Origin: Amyelois transitella | Lineage: Eukaryota; Arthropoda; Insecta; Lepidoptera; Pyralidae | Assembly: GCF_032362555.1 (NCBI RefSeq) | Contig: NC_083533.1 | Location: 1,679,001 to 1,743,000 of the forward strand | Direction of reading: 5' to 3' | DNA length: 64,000 bases | Shown here: in pieces, positions 43,101 through 54,005 of the stretch | Layout: every line of letters begins with the position of its first letter | Numbering within the stretch: the stretch's first letter is position 1 | Translations under genes and position numbers: made by a program | The notes under the pieces: generated by a model | What the model saw: the letters and a program-made list of their open reading frames with translations, nothing else | Told to the model about the DNA's origin: nothing | Databases searched by the model: none

Positions 43101-45857
43101 CGGCTCTGATGATGTTGTGTCGGAGGTTGTATTTATTTTCCAATCCATGAAATCTTTGCGCGATTTAGATTCTTCACTGCTATTGGCTTGGCGCGTCAAT
43201 TCTCGTGTGATTTGCTGCCGGGAAAGAGGCCGCCCGCGACTTCGTCCGCATGAAAACCCTATCGATCCCGCGGGAACTCCGGGATAAAAAGTAGCCTATA
43301 TGTTATTCTGGGTCTTCAGCTACCTACATACCAAATTTCATCGTAATCGGTTCAGTAGTTTTTGCGTGAAAGAGTAACAAACATCCATACTGACATACTC
43401 ACAAACTTTATAATATTAGTAGGATTTAAATATATATATACGGGACAAATTACACATATTGAGTTAGCCTCGAAGTAAGTTCGAGACTTGTGTTACGAGA
43501 TACTAACTCAACGATACTATATTTTATAATAAATACTTATATAGATAAACACATCCAAGACCCAGGCCAATCAGAAAAAGTTCTTTTCTCATCTTGCCCT
43601 GGTCGAGATTCGAACCCGGGACCTCCGGTGACACAGACAAGCGTACTACCGCTGCGCCACAGAGGCCGTCAATTTAAGTTTGTAAATAAAAGCTATTTTA
43701 TATAAAAACAATATATTTCAGCAACAACAATGTACTGCCTGGTTATACAGGGTAACGCATTCCTCTGGCATCAGATCCGGTGTATCATGGCGGTTTTATT
43801 ACTGGTGGGACAGGGTCTGGAGTCACCGGATATCGTGAAGGAATTACTGGACGTAGATACCCATCCTAGGTAAGGTAACATCATAGATAACATACATGTA
43901 TGTAACATATGGTAACGACTATATCCCTTGCGGTAGACAGAGCCGACAGTCTTGAAAAGACTGACAGGCCAAGTCCAGCTATTTGGCGTAATGTTAAAAA
44001 TTGAGATTAAATAGTGACAGGTTGCTAGCACATCATCTATAAGAAGAATCCCAAGGTTATCATATAGCCTTTTCTTTTCAGCGTTAATATTATGAGATCG
44101 TGGCAAGTGGAAAGAGGTAGTCTCTGCCTACCCCTCCGGGAAAAAGGCGTGATTTTCTTTTTTTTTGTCTTGTTGACAGAAAACCACAATACAGCATGGC
44201 GTTGGACATTCCCCTGAACCTGTTCCACTGTTCATATCCCCTGGAGTTGTCACAACCCTGGCATTACGATGTGGATGAGTTGCGGAATACAATTTCTCAG
44301 TTACAAGCCGAGTGGACGGTGCAGAATGTCAAGTGAGTGTCTTATAAATACATACATACGTGTAATCATGTCTGTATATCCCTTACGGGGTAGACAGAGC
44401 CAACAGTCTTGAAAGGACTGATTAGGCCACGTTCAGCTGTTTGGCTTAATGATAGAATTGAGATTCAAATAGTGACAGGTTGCTAGTCTGTCGCCTAAAG
44501 GAATCCCAAGTTTATAAGCCTATCCCTTAGTCGCCTTTTACGACATCCATGGGAAAGAGATGGAGTGGTCCTATTCTTTCTTTTCTAATGGTGCCGGAAA
44601 CCACACGGCCACATATAAATACATACATACGTGTAATCATGTCTTTATCCCTTATGGGGTAGACAGAGGCGCCGATTCTTGAAAATATTAATGTCTACGT
44701 TCAGCTGTATGGCTTAATGATGGAATTGAGATTCGAAATTTGTATGAAGCAAAATAATAAATAGTTTATAGGTACGTATATGTCTAAGGCATATTAAGAG
44801 TGACCTTCTAGACTTTGTGACTACAGACGAGGCTCTGTCTACCCCGTAAGGGATAAAGACGTGACAATATAATTGTTTTCAGATCAACAATGATAAAGGA
44901 CACACTCAAACAGTTGGAATCGGCATATTGCAAATGTGCAAGGGAGACGGGTAGCGTTGAGAGTGTGATGGCATATGCAGATTGTCTGACACAAGGCGTC
45001 AAGTCCAAGGTTTACACGCCTTTGTTGAAGCGGGAGACGTGTTGTAAGTATTCATACATACATAAAATCACGCCTCTTTCCCGAAGGGGTAGGCAGAGAC
45101 TACCTCTTTCGACTCGCCACGATCTCTGCATACTTCCTTCGCTTCATCCACATTCATAACTCCCTCCATGCAAGCTCGGCGGTTTCGGGTACTTTTGTAA
45201 GTATTCATTGTTCAATATGTCAAGTGCCGTGTGGTGTCCGGCATTTTAGAATAGGATCACTCCCATATGTGTCCCATGGATGTCGTAAAAGGCGACTAGG
45301 GAAAAAAGCTTGGGATTCTTCTTGTTACGCGATGGGCTAGCAACTTGGCACTATTTGAACCTTAAATCGATCATTAGAGTCATACAGCTGAACGTATCCG
45401 TTTAATCTTTTGGCTCTGTCTACCCCGCAAGGGATATAGGCGTGACCATTTGTATGTATTCATTGTTCATCATTCGTCTAGAATTAGAACTATCACTTAT
45501 AAGTCGCCTCGGCAATATTCGGAGGCGCAGAATAGCTCAACCTACCGCCGAAGAAAGTAGAATGTAAACTCAATAAACTAACCTTATAACAGGGACATTA
45601 AAATTTAAAATCCAAAAACAAAATGTCTGCTGTTGTCTCGATCACAATAGCGGAGAGTTCAATTCGCGGGTTCAAATGGCGCGCTCTGATTGGCTCAACC
45701 GCTCAAATATTTTCGCGCCATACAAACATTACACTCCTGCGCAGGTAAAGGAAAGAGGCGTGATTTTATGTATACATGTATGTACCTATGTATTTTTGTT
45801 TCAGCGAGTCTAGAAGAAATGATAGAGTTCTACAAAAAGAAAAGGAAACTTAATTAA
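40144..45857 (+). CDS. PUS3: tRNA pseudouridine(38/39) synthase PUS3 (Deg1/TruA family), 9 coding exons, 432 aa
   Basis: Converts uridine to pseudouridine at positions 38 and 39 of the tRNA anticodon arm. Exons: 40144-40218, 40299-40432, 40896-41097, 41790-41956, 42779-42984, 43722-43869, 44180-44332, 44883-45043, 45805-45857; 1,299 nt, all phases agree. Protein: Lys-rich N-terminus, predicted short coiled coil (ELIERIIQLEAHNLQLKN), linker ending KRSFDFS, then the TruA fold beginning VLIRILYFGWDYQGLAVQED. The catalytic aspartate is D129 in YHRCGRTDKGVSAFGQ. Other conserved blocks: ILNRLLPKDIRAVAWMPI, EKRHYKYYFPRS, GSHDFRHLCKMDVGNGV, FLWHQIRCIMAVLLLVGQG, and the C-terminal GVKSKVYTPLLKRET. Human PUS3 is longer mainly by a C-terminal extension that is absent here. 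The ATG is the first in the exon and is followed by an N-terminus of the usual length. Confidence 0.95.
40515..40850 (-). repeat. Family B fragment and decayed family C SINE, PUS3 intron 2
   Basis: Family B tail remnant at about 40515-40600 ('GGAGTAGGCAGATACTATC') and a diverged family C copy at about 40705-40850 ('CAGGCCTATCAGAAAAAGTT'). Confidence 0.5.
41155..41408 (+). repeat. Family A copy, PUS3 intron 3
   Basis: Diverged full-length copy from 'TGTGTGGTTCTTGGCAC' to 'GTGATTATATGTAT', followed by a short reverse fragment at 41410-41470. Confidence 0.7.
41495..41746 (-). repeat. Family D element, PUS3 intron 3
   Basis: Runs from 'CTATACTCTAATATTATAAA' to 'GGACGAAGTCGCGGGCACAG' plus CTAGT. 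It ends about 45 bases before the exon 4 acceptor. The TC..CTAGT termini fit a Helitron-like element; inference. Confidence 0.6.
42050..42155 (-). repeat. Family D fragment, PUS3 intron 4
   Basis: 'ATAAATGCGAAAGTTTGTAT' and 'CTACTGAACCGATTACGATG', the reverse complement of the family D 3' half. Confidence 0.55.
42237..42455 (+). repeat. Family A copy, PUS3 intron 4
   Basis: From GTGCCGTGTGGTATCCGGCA to the TATGTATG tail, with a mid-copy deletion. Confidence 0.68.
42540..42607. repeat. Perfect 32-bp hairpin, 4-nt loop
   Basis: Left arm 42540-42571 and right arm 42576-42607 are exact reverse complements (centre ...CACGATATA-AACA-TATATCGTG...). The right arm merges into a family B tail ('GCCTACTCCCAAGGGAAAGA'). 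Confidence 0.9.
42700..42760 (-). repeat. Family A fragment, PUS3 intron 4
   Basis: 3' end only ('GGTCACGTCTATATCCCTTG'), stopping about 20 bases before the exon 5 acceptor. Confidence 0.62.
43228..43432 (+). repeat. Family D repeat, PUS3 intron 5
   Basis: From 'GAGGCCGCCCGCGACTTCG' to 'TTTATAATATTAGTAGGA'; nearly identical in layout to 8399-8600. Confidence 0.65.
43437..43675 (-). repeat. Family C tRNA-derived SINE, PUS3 intron 5
   Basis: Full length; B box as GATTCGAACCCGG near 43608 and the head region 'CTACCGCTGCGCCACAGAGG' near 43650. Confidence 0.78.
43896..44150. repeat. Family A copy (minus) and family B tail (plus), PUS3 intron 6
   Basis: Family A 3' two-thirds at about 43896-44060 on the minus strand, then a family B tail at 44097-44150 ('CTCTGCCTACCCCTCCGGG') on the plus strand. 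Confidence 0.65.
44345..44872. repeat. Three family A copies, PUS3 intron 7
   Basis: Full-length minus copy 44345-44612, partial minus copy about 44620-44730, and a plus-strand 3' fragment 44810-44872 that ends about 10 bases before the exon 8 acceptor. The two minus copies share the tail start 'TAAATACATACATACGTGTA' and may reflect a local duplication. Confidence 0.68.
45055..45200 (-). repeat. Family B LINE 3' end, PUS3 intron 8
   Basis: Close to the copy at 6572-6745; ends at 'GGCGGTTTCGGGTACTTTTG'. Confidence 0.7.
45224..45785 (+). repeat. Family A copy and family B tail, PUS3 intron 8
   Basis: Family A from GTGCCGTGTGGTGTCCGGCA to about 45460, then unassigned sequence, then a family B tail at about 45740-45785 ('GGAAAGAGGCGTGATTTTAT'). 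Confidence 0.62.
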
Positions 45858-45892
45858 TTTTAATTAAGATTCCCTGATCATCAAATCGTAGA

Positions 45893-46010
45893 CGTTCTAG
45901 CAAAAGGTCTGGTCAAGAGTACTCGAAACCGACGAGCAGGATCGTGGCAAGTGGAAGGATCTGGTCTCTGCCCACCCCATCGGGAAAGTGGCGTGATTTT
46001 TGTATGTAAA
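45893..46010 (+). repeat. Family B LINE 3' end in the PUS3 3' flank
   Basis: Reads 'TCTGGTCAAGAGTACTCGAA', then jumps to the CTGCCCACCCCATCGGGAAA tail. It lies between the PUS3 stop and its likely poly(A) signal, so it may be part of the 3' UTR. Confidence 0.6.
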
Positions 46011-46093
46011 TAAAAATTATTTCTTTTGCAAGTGTTTTTTTTAATTCTTTCATAACTATGTACTATTTCCTGTAACTGTGTAAATTCCGGTGC

Positions 46094-46099
46094 AATAAA
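46094..46099 (+). terminator. Likely PUS3 polyadenylation signal
   Basis: AATAAA about 240 bases after the PUS3 stop; the first clear signal downstream. Confidence 0.4.
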
Positions 46100-46870
46100 G
46101 GTTTTACAAACAAACAAACAAATTTTATTATATTTGAAAAGATATATCGTTTTTAATACTTTTTTTTGCAACTGGTGAGGTTGGAGAATATGTAAAAAAT
46201 AATCTCAAAAATTTTAAAATACGATTTTTTATCACTATTTTCAAACAATATGCACCACAGACTTTAATTAGACTTACTTTAGCTGCCTTACAGAATTCAT
46301 TCATTGTCATGTCTCATACAGACACAACAAAACACTTGTATCTACATTACAAATTATAGCATTATCGCAAGATTAGGGTTTCAGTTCCGAATAATAAAAT
46401 CTATTTAAGTTCAATAAAAGTATTGAAATAAATGTACAAAAATATATATTAATCATTCTTAACCTTATTATAGAATCTATTTTAGTACATAATATAACCG
46501 TATCTACATAAATCTTAGTGCCTTACCCATATACCTAACCAAATAATAATAATTATTAGGTCCAATAGGCTATTTGACTGTATTAAAAATATACATTTCT
46601 TTTATGTCATCAGTCTTAATATTATTTTTTTGGAGCGATTTGTAATAACGCGAGATAAAAATATTGCATTATTTAAATAAAATCAGTCTCAGAATATTAG
46701 GTTTTTATATGCAGCTGTCACGTGACTAAAAACGAACGCGATTAGCTATTTCTATTATGACGTCAATTATCCATAAACAGACTGTGGATCGTACCGTTCC
46801 TTAGTGTTCGCTATTATTTTTCAAGATTTTATAAGTTTTTGATCGCTCAGGATTACTCAGATAACATAGG
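46100..46870. other. Intergenic, no gene recognised
   Basis: AT-rich. Upstream flank of the damaged exon at 46880; no repeat of the named families seen. Confidence 0.35.
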
Positions 46871-46879
46871 TATTTAATA

Positions 46880-47023
46880 ATGGAAACCAATTCCGCGAAA
46901 GCTGACAGTCAAAACCTACCAAAAGTGGACGCAATAATGGTTGAAAGAAGAAATCTGGATTGTCTTCTTCAAAGACAATCCAGATTTCTATGCTGCCGAA
47001 CTGAAGAATGTGAAAACATCAAT
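46880..47023 (+). pseudogene. Damaged first exon, frame broken by an inverted duplication
   Basis: An ATG opens a frame reading METNSAKADSQNLPKVDAIM-VER. A second coding-like stretch in a different frame reads FFKDNPDFYAAELKNVKTS and runs to a good donor AAT|GTAAGT. Between them are 16 extra bases that are the reverse complement of the sequence just downstream (arms 46949-46966 and 46972-46989). Removing those 16 bases conceptually would put the two parts in one frame. As it stands the frame runs through to a different peptide. Family not recognised; later exons not found. Confidence 0.5.
46949..46989. repeat. Perfect 18-bp hairpin, 5-nt loop
   Basis: Arms AGAAATCTGGATTGTCTT and its exact reverse complement, separated by CTTCA. 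Confidence 0.92.
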
Positions 47024-47604
47024 GTAAGTATATCTTGGTAACCACTGATCTTAGATCATGATCTGAAACCACTTCTTGCGAATATTTAAATCCATCGGTA
47101 TAGAAAAAAACAGTTTCGTAGGAGATTTTATTGTTGTATTAGTGCATTGAGGCACTGCACAACATTTATAGGAACTCATTTTAATAATTTTCACACATAT
47201 GACGTGTGGCACAAGTTAAATAAAACAAGAGAAAATCAAAACTTTTCGAAACACCAACAAGCTTTGTATGATATTTACACGAAATTTACGTCACTGCATG
47301 CCATGGCCGCCATATTGCTAAAAGTCGCGTTTTGGCGGCATATTTGAATATTTCATTTTCTTTTTCGATTTTTTAATAAAATAGCTGTAATAAAGGCAGA
47401 AAAGTATTTTTGTAGGGCTCCTTATCAATAAATAAATACCCTAAGATAGTTTTTAGAACTTTGTCAAATAGCCTATTGCGAATAAAAGGTGATTACACTA
47501 AATGCGAATTGGTCCATACATATGTATATATAATTACGTCTAAGCCAAACAATAATAATGTTTTTAGGTCAGATTGTTCTGATTCAATCATTAATCCTTA
47601 CATT

Positions 47605-47690
47605 TTGAAGGTCGCCTTTCAATCTTTTCAAGACTTTTGGCTTTGTCTACCCCGCAAGGTATATAGATGTGATTATATGTATGTATGACA
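47605..47690 (+). repeat. Family A fragment (3' end)
   Basis: 'CTTTCAATCTTTTCAAGACT' to 'GTGATTATATGTATGTATG'. Confidence 0.62.
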
Positions 47691-47874
47691 TTCATCTAAG
47701 GTAGACTATTCTAAATATAAGGAACCACACAGCATCCCTTTCTACTTTTCTTCCTCCAGCTATTTATATCGCGCGAGAAACTATCGCCGTTTCGTTTTTT
47801 ATTACGACGTGAAACGCAACAGCAATAGTTTTTTTCCTGTGCTATGTTACGGGTGCCTGGTATTAGTCCTCATC

Positions 47875-48010
47875 ATTCTGGAGCAGAGCCCAGGGTTCGC
47901 CTTTGACCATAGATGGGGTGGAGTCAGATTTTTACACGAAGCGACATCAATGTGACCTCTGAAACCTTTGCAGGGGAACCTAATTCCTGCACATTCAGTT
48001 GCCTAAAGGG
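47875..48010 (-). repeat. Family F fragment
   Basis: 'GGAGTCAGATTTTTACACGA' and 'GAAACCTTTGCAGGGGAACC', reverse of the 38400-38520 body. Confidence 0.6.
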
Positions 48011-48202
48011 TTTTCTCACTATGTTTTGTCTTGCCATACGAACAACGGTTACCACTGAAACTAATGTACACAACACAGAAAATTCATTACCACATACCAG
48101 AGGTAGGAGTTTAACTGGTGCTCCCACACGCATTCCTTGCACATTTTAACTGTTCAACCACCTTCTCTACTAGCACTATTTTCTACTCTATTCTACCGAA
48201 TA

Positions 48203-51200
48203 TCAGCAGCTATGTTCCCATCTGTTCTCAGCCAGCTCAGCCATAGTAAATGAATTTTTACACAAAACACATTGAAAGTCCGGTTCGTTACTGTGACAAT
48301 TTGAGAAATGACTAACCATAGCACTGTCTAAATCATCCCCACTAAAGCACTCCTTTTTCTCTTTACATAACCCACATTTTATCGTTATCCAGTCCAAATT
48401 ATCAGGAAACTCCTCTTCTGGGAATTCAAGCTTGCCAGCTTGGAATACAAATCTCGGTGACACCACCTCCTTCAACTGTAAATCGTACAAGTTACCTTCC
48501 AATGGTAAGTCTTCACTGTTTTCAGAGAACAAGTATCTTACGTATGAATATTTACTCATGTACCGGCGATAGTCTGTGAACAGATTGATAATTTCAGGTG
48601 CTCCGTTAAGATCTAGAGAAATTTGTTCAAAAACTGCTTCAACTATGTTCCTGTATTTATCATATTTGCTGTAGTGTTGGACTATTTTATTTATCATATT
48701 GAGTATATCAGAAATATCAGTCTCTACAATACTGGTTTTTAAAATACCCTTCTTGGGTCTGGATTGCCATTTCTCATTCAATTTGACAACACAATTTTCA
48801 TCTTTATTCAATTTCTTGTTAACTAAAGTATGCTTCAACTCGTGTACTGTCTCCCGTTGATAAAGGAATCCGTTAACATTTATTTTTACTTGTACGTCCC
48901 ACCAATTGAGTATACATTTATGCGACAGGTTGTTTTTTAATACCGGATCGTCTATTATTTTGAAAATTGAGTTATTCGCTGTAGGTCTACGTAGTATAGC
49001 CCCATTGAGTTGGTCCCTCGTGCAGTAAATCTCCATGAACACAGTACTTTCACCTTTGCCTTCTTCATTTTTATTTTTCTCTATAGAATTCCCTATCATT
49101 TCTTTCATTATTGGTGTTGCTTTATTAAGTATTTCTTTCAAATAACTTTTTAATTTCAGATGAGTTTCTTGTAGTAATGTTCTAATTGAATCATAGTTTC
49201 TTTGTTCTTTTAATTTATTGATGGAGAGGTCGAACATATCCCACTGTGCCCAGTCTTTGAGGAATTTCTTCATGAGGTTGAGGTATACTTCTACCTCGAG
49301 ATCATGCAGGAACGCAACATCCAAATCAAGCTCTTTTTGTAGGATATTTATAATCTGTGTGTTCGTCAGCATCGTGCTTTGTTTGTTATCACCAATGAGG
49401 CGTTTGAAAAGGTGCATTAAAGGTTTATCTGAAAGAACAAAATCAATTTTTTGCATTACAGTAATATATACACATAACGATATTATAATTTATGTTTATG
49501 TTTCTATAAAATACCCACGACGTGACGTATGTTAAATTAGAAGCGAGAAAAGCGAGCTATGTGAGATATAAACAAAATCTAAGGAGAAATTCTCTTATAT
49601 AGGTACCTATTTATTTTAGATAATGAAGTTTTGATTTTTGACAAAACTTACCATCCGGTACTTCTATCATCTGGTCAATTTCGCTACAACTGCTCGTCAT
49701 GATAACATCGTCCGAGTTGTCGTCTTCCATTTTATTCTAAAATCATAATTTTTGTTTATTTTGTAATGTAAAATGCAAAACCCTCAGGTTTTTTTAGGTT
49801 AGGAATTATAAATTTCCTTGTAAACAAGTTGATTTGATTGGCTATTAGAATTGGAAAGTGTAGTTAAGCCATCTATTGGCCAGTAGCTGTAATAAATTAG
49901 CAACTACGGACACTTTACTTATTGTTGCCAACAGCAGAAAATTTATTAGCTTACTGCCTGTAATTCTTTCTTAGATTTCGTAGATTCTTTGCTTAATTTT
50001 TTGGACTCATTTCCAAAATTTAAATAATCCAGATAAAAACGAATTTTTATTGTAAAATTAACCAAATCACTCATTTATGTGGAATTTTTTGAATATCGAG
50101 TACTTTTAAAGTTTCTCAGTAGCATGTATAATAATAATAATACAAGATAATAATGTGTACAAAATGCTTTTGATTTTCATTTATAGCAGTAACATCTTAA
50201 TTGATGTCAAATATGTATTGTTCGGGTACTTTTAACACTAGATTGTTGTTATTCAGAGACAGACGAAAAAAATTGCCATATGGTTTCCGACACCCATATA
50301 AAAAAGAATAGGATCACCCCATCTCTTTCCTATTGTAAAAGGCGACTAAGGGATAGGCTTAACTTGGGATTCTTCTTTTATGCGATGGGGTAGCTACCTA
50401 TCACTATTTGAATTTAATTCCATCATTAAGCCTAACCACTGCTCGTGGCCTGTCAGTCTTTCGAGACTGCTGGCTCTGTTTACCTCCTAAGGGATATAGA
50501 AGTGATTATATTAATGAATGAAGACGAGAAAAAACCTTAAGTTTGACATGATTGGGTGATGTTATTGTCTAAAGTATTTATTAATTGCTTTTATACTCAC
50601 GCCTATATTTGCAGTATCTCCTTCATCGATACTGAGATCACTTCTCAACACACTGGGCGCTTGTGTAGTTGGCACGAGATCCAGTGTAATGGAAGGTATT
50701 TCTTGTGTCAGGTCAGTGTGGGTTGGTGATGTCTCCAGGCCCAGCCAATCAAGAACGGAATCGTTCAACCGATTGTTCAGTTGTGCGACTTGTTCCTGAC
50801 GAGCAAATCGTTCTGCAGAAACGGTAATAGCTGGGCCTGCCTTCCTGGACCTCTTGGCTAGCTTATCGCACTGAAACTAAAGCAAGACTGTTTCTCCCAC
50901 TTCTTCTTCTTCTTCGTCGTTACCTTTTCCCACTTTCTACGTGGGGTCGGCACAGTATGTTAGTTTTTTCCAATTACTTCTGTCAATTGCCATCTCACTG
51001 TAAGATTGTTTCTCCCACTATAGTACCGAAATGTGAGCGCAATCATGAATTGGCAATTTTTATTGACAGAAAAAAAAATTATGTCAACTATTTTTTTAAT
51101 TTTAATTAAATATATATATATACATACATACATAAAATCACGCCTCTTTCCCGGAGGGGTAGGCAGAGACTACCTCTTTCCACTTGCTACGATCTCTGCA

Positions 51201-52013
51201 TACTTCCTTCAGTTTCGGGTACTTTTGACATGACTCTTTACCAGACTTAAATTAAGGACAATTTGATCAAAATACGTTCGTCTAGGTCTTCCCACTCCGA
51301 CCTTTCCCTCCACATTCTCCTTGTATATCTGCTAGATATATATTAGATACAAAACATATTCATACTTTTTTAGGGAACATAAATTTGTGCCGGCGTTTTG
51401 TTTTATTTTAAATTTTTTTATAGGTGCCGCAAAAACACAGACACGTCCAACTTATAATACCCCTCTTTTTCCATCGGGGGTTAAAAACATTTCTATTTCA
51501 CCTATACTATATACTATGTTATACAAACTACTTCATCATAATTCTTGACGTCCTCTGTGGCGTAGTGGTAGTGCTTGCGTCCTAGGTACGAATTCCGGCC
51601 AGAGCATGACGGAAAATGAACTTTTTCTGATTAGAGGTTTGTCTATAAAGGTGTTTGTTGCAAAATATTGCAAAGTATCGTTGAGTTAGTACCTCGTAAC
51701 ACAAATCTCAAAGTTACTTCGAGGCTAACTCAATCTGTGTATATTGTCCCATATATATTCATATAAGTAAACGTTTAATATTAAACGACTAACCTGTTTT
51801 GTAAGTGAAGGACATGCTCCCACTCGAAGCATCCTATAGCCGTTATTCAATTCTGAAAGAAAGTCTGTGTCCTTAAAATGAATTGAACACACTCTGCTCT
51901 GTGTTTTTGGCGCCCAATTAAATTTATTTATAACTTCGATCCATTTTAGTTTTAAAGCTTCGTCCGATGGGAATCTTAAAAAGAAAAATTGTGCCCGATT
52001 TTTTTAATTTAAA
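48203..52013 (-). CDS. THAP-domain protein with C-terminal zinc-finger-like motifs (4 exons joined; first exon missing)
   Basis: Exons from 5': about 52013-51794, 50870-50601, 49736-49652, 49428-48203. The joins ...LTKQ|CDKLAK, ...TANIG|NKMEDD and PDG|DKPLMH have matching phases (0, 0, 1). The first exon shows the second half of a THAP DNA-binding domain: FLRFPSDEALKLKWIEV, the Cys-x2-His pair in RVCSIHFKDTDF, and LRVGACPSL in place of the usual AVPS. The middle exon is Ser/Thr/Pro-rich. The last exon encodes 409 residues, mostly helical and charged, ending in two finger-like motifs (CGLCKEKK...HFSNCH and CVLCKNSF...HSC). The Met at 49456 lies in the last intron and is not the start; the ATG in NKMEDD is an alternative start for a 434-residue form lacking THAP. 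The N-terminal C-x4-C exon was not found. The only acceptor near 52014 leads into a frame with a TAA; loss of one base in the A7 run would repair it, so a frameshift or sequence error is possible. Confidence 0.7.
50270..50515 (+). repeat. Family A copy in the THAP-gene intron
   Basis: Diverged copy from 'GCCATATGGTTTCCGACACC' to 'GTGATTATATTAATG'; sense-opposite to the host gene. Confidence 0.65.
51108..51330 (-). repeat. Family B LINE 3' end in the THAP-gene intron
   Basis: Starts in TACATACATACATAAAATCA and reaches 'CGTTCGTCTAGGTCTTCCCA', one of the longer copies; reads GRPRRTYFDQ-like sequence on the minus strand. Confidence 0.7.
51545..51762 (+). repeat. Family C tRNA-derived SINE in the THAP-gene intron
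   Basis: 'TGTGGCGTAGTGGTAGTGC' head with a deletion before the B-box region, then the usual body and a 'TTGTCCCATATATATTCAT' tail. It ends about 30 bases before the THAP exon. Confidence 0.7.
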
Positions 52014-52099
52014 CTGTTTAACGAACAATATTTGTATATGAATATATTTGTAGGTAGTGTCGTCCTAGAAAATGGCTCTAACGATAAAGTTTTTTTTTT

Positions 52100-52328
52100 T
52101 TGACAAATTACACAGATTGAGTTAGCCTCGAAGTAGGTTCGAGACTTGTGTTACGAGATACTAACTCAACGATAGTATATTTTATAATAAATACTTATAT
52201 AGATAAACATCCAAGACTCAGGCCAATCAGAGAAAGTTCGTTTCTCATCATACTCTGGCCGGGATTCGAACCCGGGACCTCCTTTGAGACAGACAAGCGC
52301 ACTAACCGCTGCGCCACAGAGGCCGTCA
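52100..52328 (-). repeat. Family C tRNA-derived SINE
   Basis: Full length; B box as GGATTCGAACCCGG near 52262, head near 52305-52325. It sits just upstream of the THAP exon, where the missing first exon would be expected. Confidence 0.76.
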
Positions 52329-52329
52329 G

Positions 52330-53570
52330 TTGAAATATAGGTTGTGACCTCGTGCCGCTGCGGTCATCCCTTAGGCCCTCTTCGCCACCCGGGGATCCTT
52401 TAAAAGCCCGCGCGCGCGCTCACCGGACATTCGCATTTGGTCTTCTTCAGCTCTCACCAAGTTGCTTGCTATCTCGTGTCTTTTGGTGTTGAGTATATAA
52501 TTTTGGTAAAAGAGCTAGGGTCTTAAAGTATTTTCTAGTGGTTTTATTTTCCCTAGTTATAATGTTTCTTTTAAAGAGATATGTTTCGCAATATGGAAAC
52601 GTCCTAGAAAATTTTTCTTTCTTGTTCTGCTTTTCCACGACAGGTGGCGAGAGGTAGAATGAACTGTGAAATATTCGTTAATAAAATAAAAGAGTTATTA
52701 AGTAAATACCTACGAGTGAAAAGATATATTTTTATCTCCTGTTTGGGTGGAAGATGTACAATTCACAACACAGCACTTCATTACTTTATAATAAATAAAG
52801 GGTTTTTCTTTATTTACTAATAATATTATGATAATATTCACCCTAAGATAATAACACTGACACCTTATTCACTAGTTTAATTTGCGAAAGTTCCTGAATA
52901 TTGATTGCGAGAATTGATAAAATTAACGACTTAAGCTCAATAAAACAGATTGAAGGTTAGGTTATAAAAATAACAAAAAAAAGCAGAAGTGGCCGAGCAT
53001 TTACGAATGTTGTAAAGATAGAAAGAGAGGGAAGGTGGAAAGGTAATCTCGCGAACAGAATAAACATTCAGGAGTGCTTTTTGAAGCAGAGAACAGCTAT
53101 TGGATACGAGATTGCGCTAAAACTACTTCATTTTCCATTTTCTTCGTTTTTTAATTAAACTTCTTCACATGAGCTTATTATTGTCAGTATGGTTTAGCTA
53201 GTTCTAGTCATAGAATTAAACTTTTTATCGATCGAGTTATAGCTGTTGGTGCTTTACTTCGCCCTTTCTGGGTACTTTTTATAACAACATCAGTCATTCA
53301 ATTCAATAATATTGTAACACTCTCCAACTCTCACGCTTGTCCACAAACACTTATTAATCAAAATTCCCCACACTCACAAATTAAATAGTTAAACCACATA
53401 AATAGTATATCAAACAAATATTTTGAAAAAATATTACAGCACAAGCAACATCACGTTTGAGTTCCCGCCAAAAAGTCCGCTGAAATTACTTCAATCAATA
53501 AATTTGTAAAACGTCCAACGGTCCAAGTGCGTGTCGGGCCTGGTACGCTAATAAGATGTAGGTCTATACT
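52330..53570. other. No gene recognised
   Basis: Searched on the minus strand for a THAP N-terminal exon (Met...Cys-x4-Cys followed by GT) without success. A GC-rich 'CGCGCGCGC' patch lies at about 52410-52425. Otherwise AT-rich. Confidence 0.35.
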
Positions 53571-53577
53571 GGTAGTT

Positions 53578-53840
53578 ACATACATACATACATATGGTCA
53601 CGTCTATATCCCTGCGGGGTAGACAGAGCCAACAGTCTTGATAAGACTGAATGGTCACGTTCAGCTATTTGTCATAATGATAGAATTGAGATTCAAATAG
53701 TAACAGGTTGATAACCTATCGCCTAAAAAAAGAATCCCAAGTTTGTTTGTTTGTGTAAACCTATTCCTTAGTCGCCTTTTATGACATCCACTAGCTGTGT
53801 CCGCGACTTCGTCCGCGTGGAATAGTTATTTTGGGCATCA
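53578..53840 (-). repeat. Family A copy followed by a family D end
   Basis: Family A (minus) at 53578-53790 is cut inside 'TTTTATGACATCCA'; directly after it comes 'CTAGCTGTGTCCGCGACTTC', the start of a family D element (plus) to about 53840. Confidence 0.62.
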
Positions 53841-53954
53841 TATTTATTTTTGCAAACATCCTCCTCGGCTTTATCAATTATAGCTGCTAATTGTTATGCG
53901 ACTTGGCGACGACTTGGCCCACATCATTACCCGTGACGGAACGGAGACCGTATA

Positions 53955-54005
53955 GTGAGATGAGAGGCCTTTGCCCAGTAATGGGATCTTACAGGCTGAT
54001 ACTTT
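53955..54005 (+). repeat. Short 'GAGAGGCCTTTGCCCAG' repeat
   Basis: 'GAGAGGCCTTTGCCCAGTAA' and 'ACAGGCTGATACTTTAC', a motif often seen at LINE 3' ends in moths. A relative is at about 39533-39580. Confidence 0.45.

Noticed and set aside
49429-49456. Met at 49456 as the start of the 417-codon minus-strand frame
   Set aside because: It lies upstream of a good acceptor (TTCTTTCAG at 49429-49437, minus strand), and the exon at 49652-49736 joins in phase; the first nine codons are intron.
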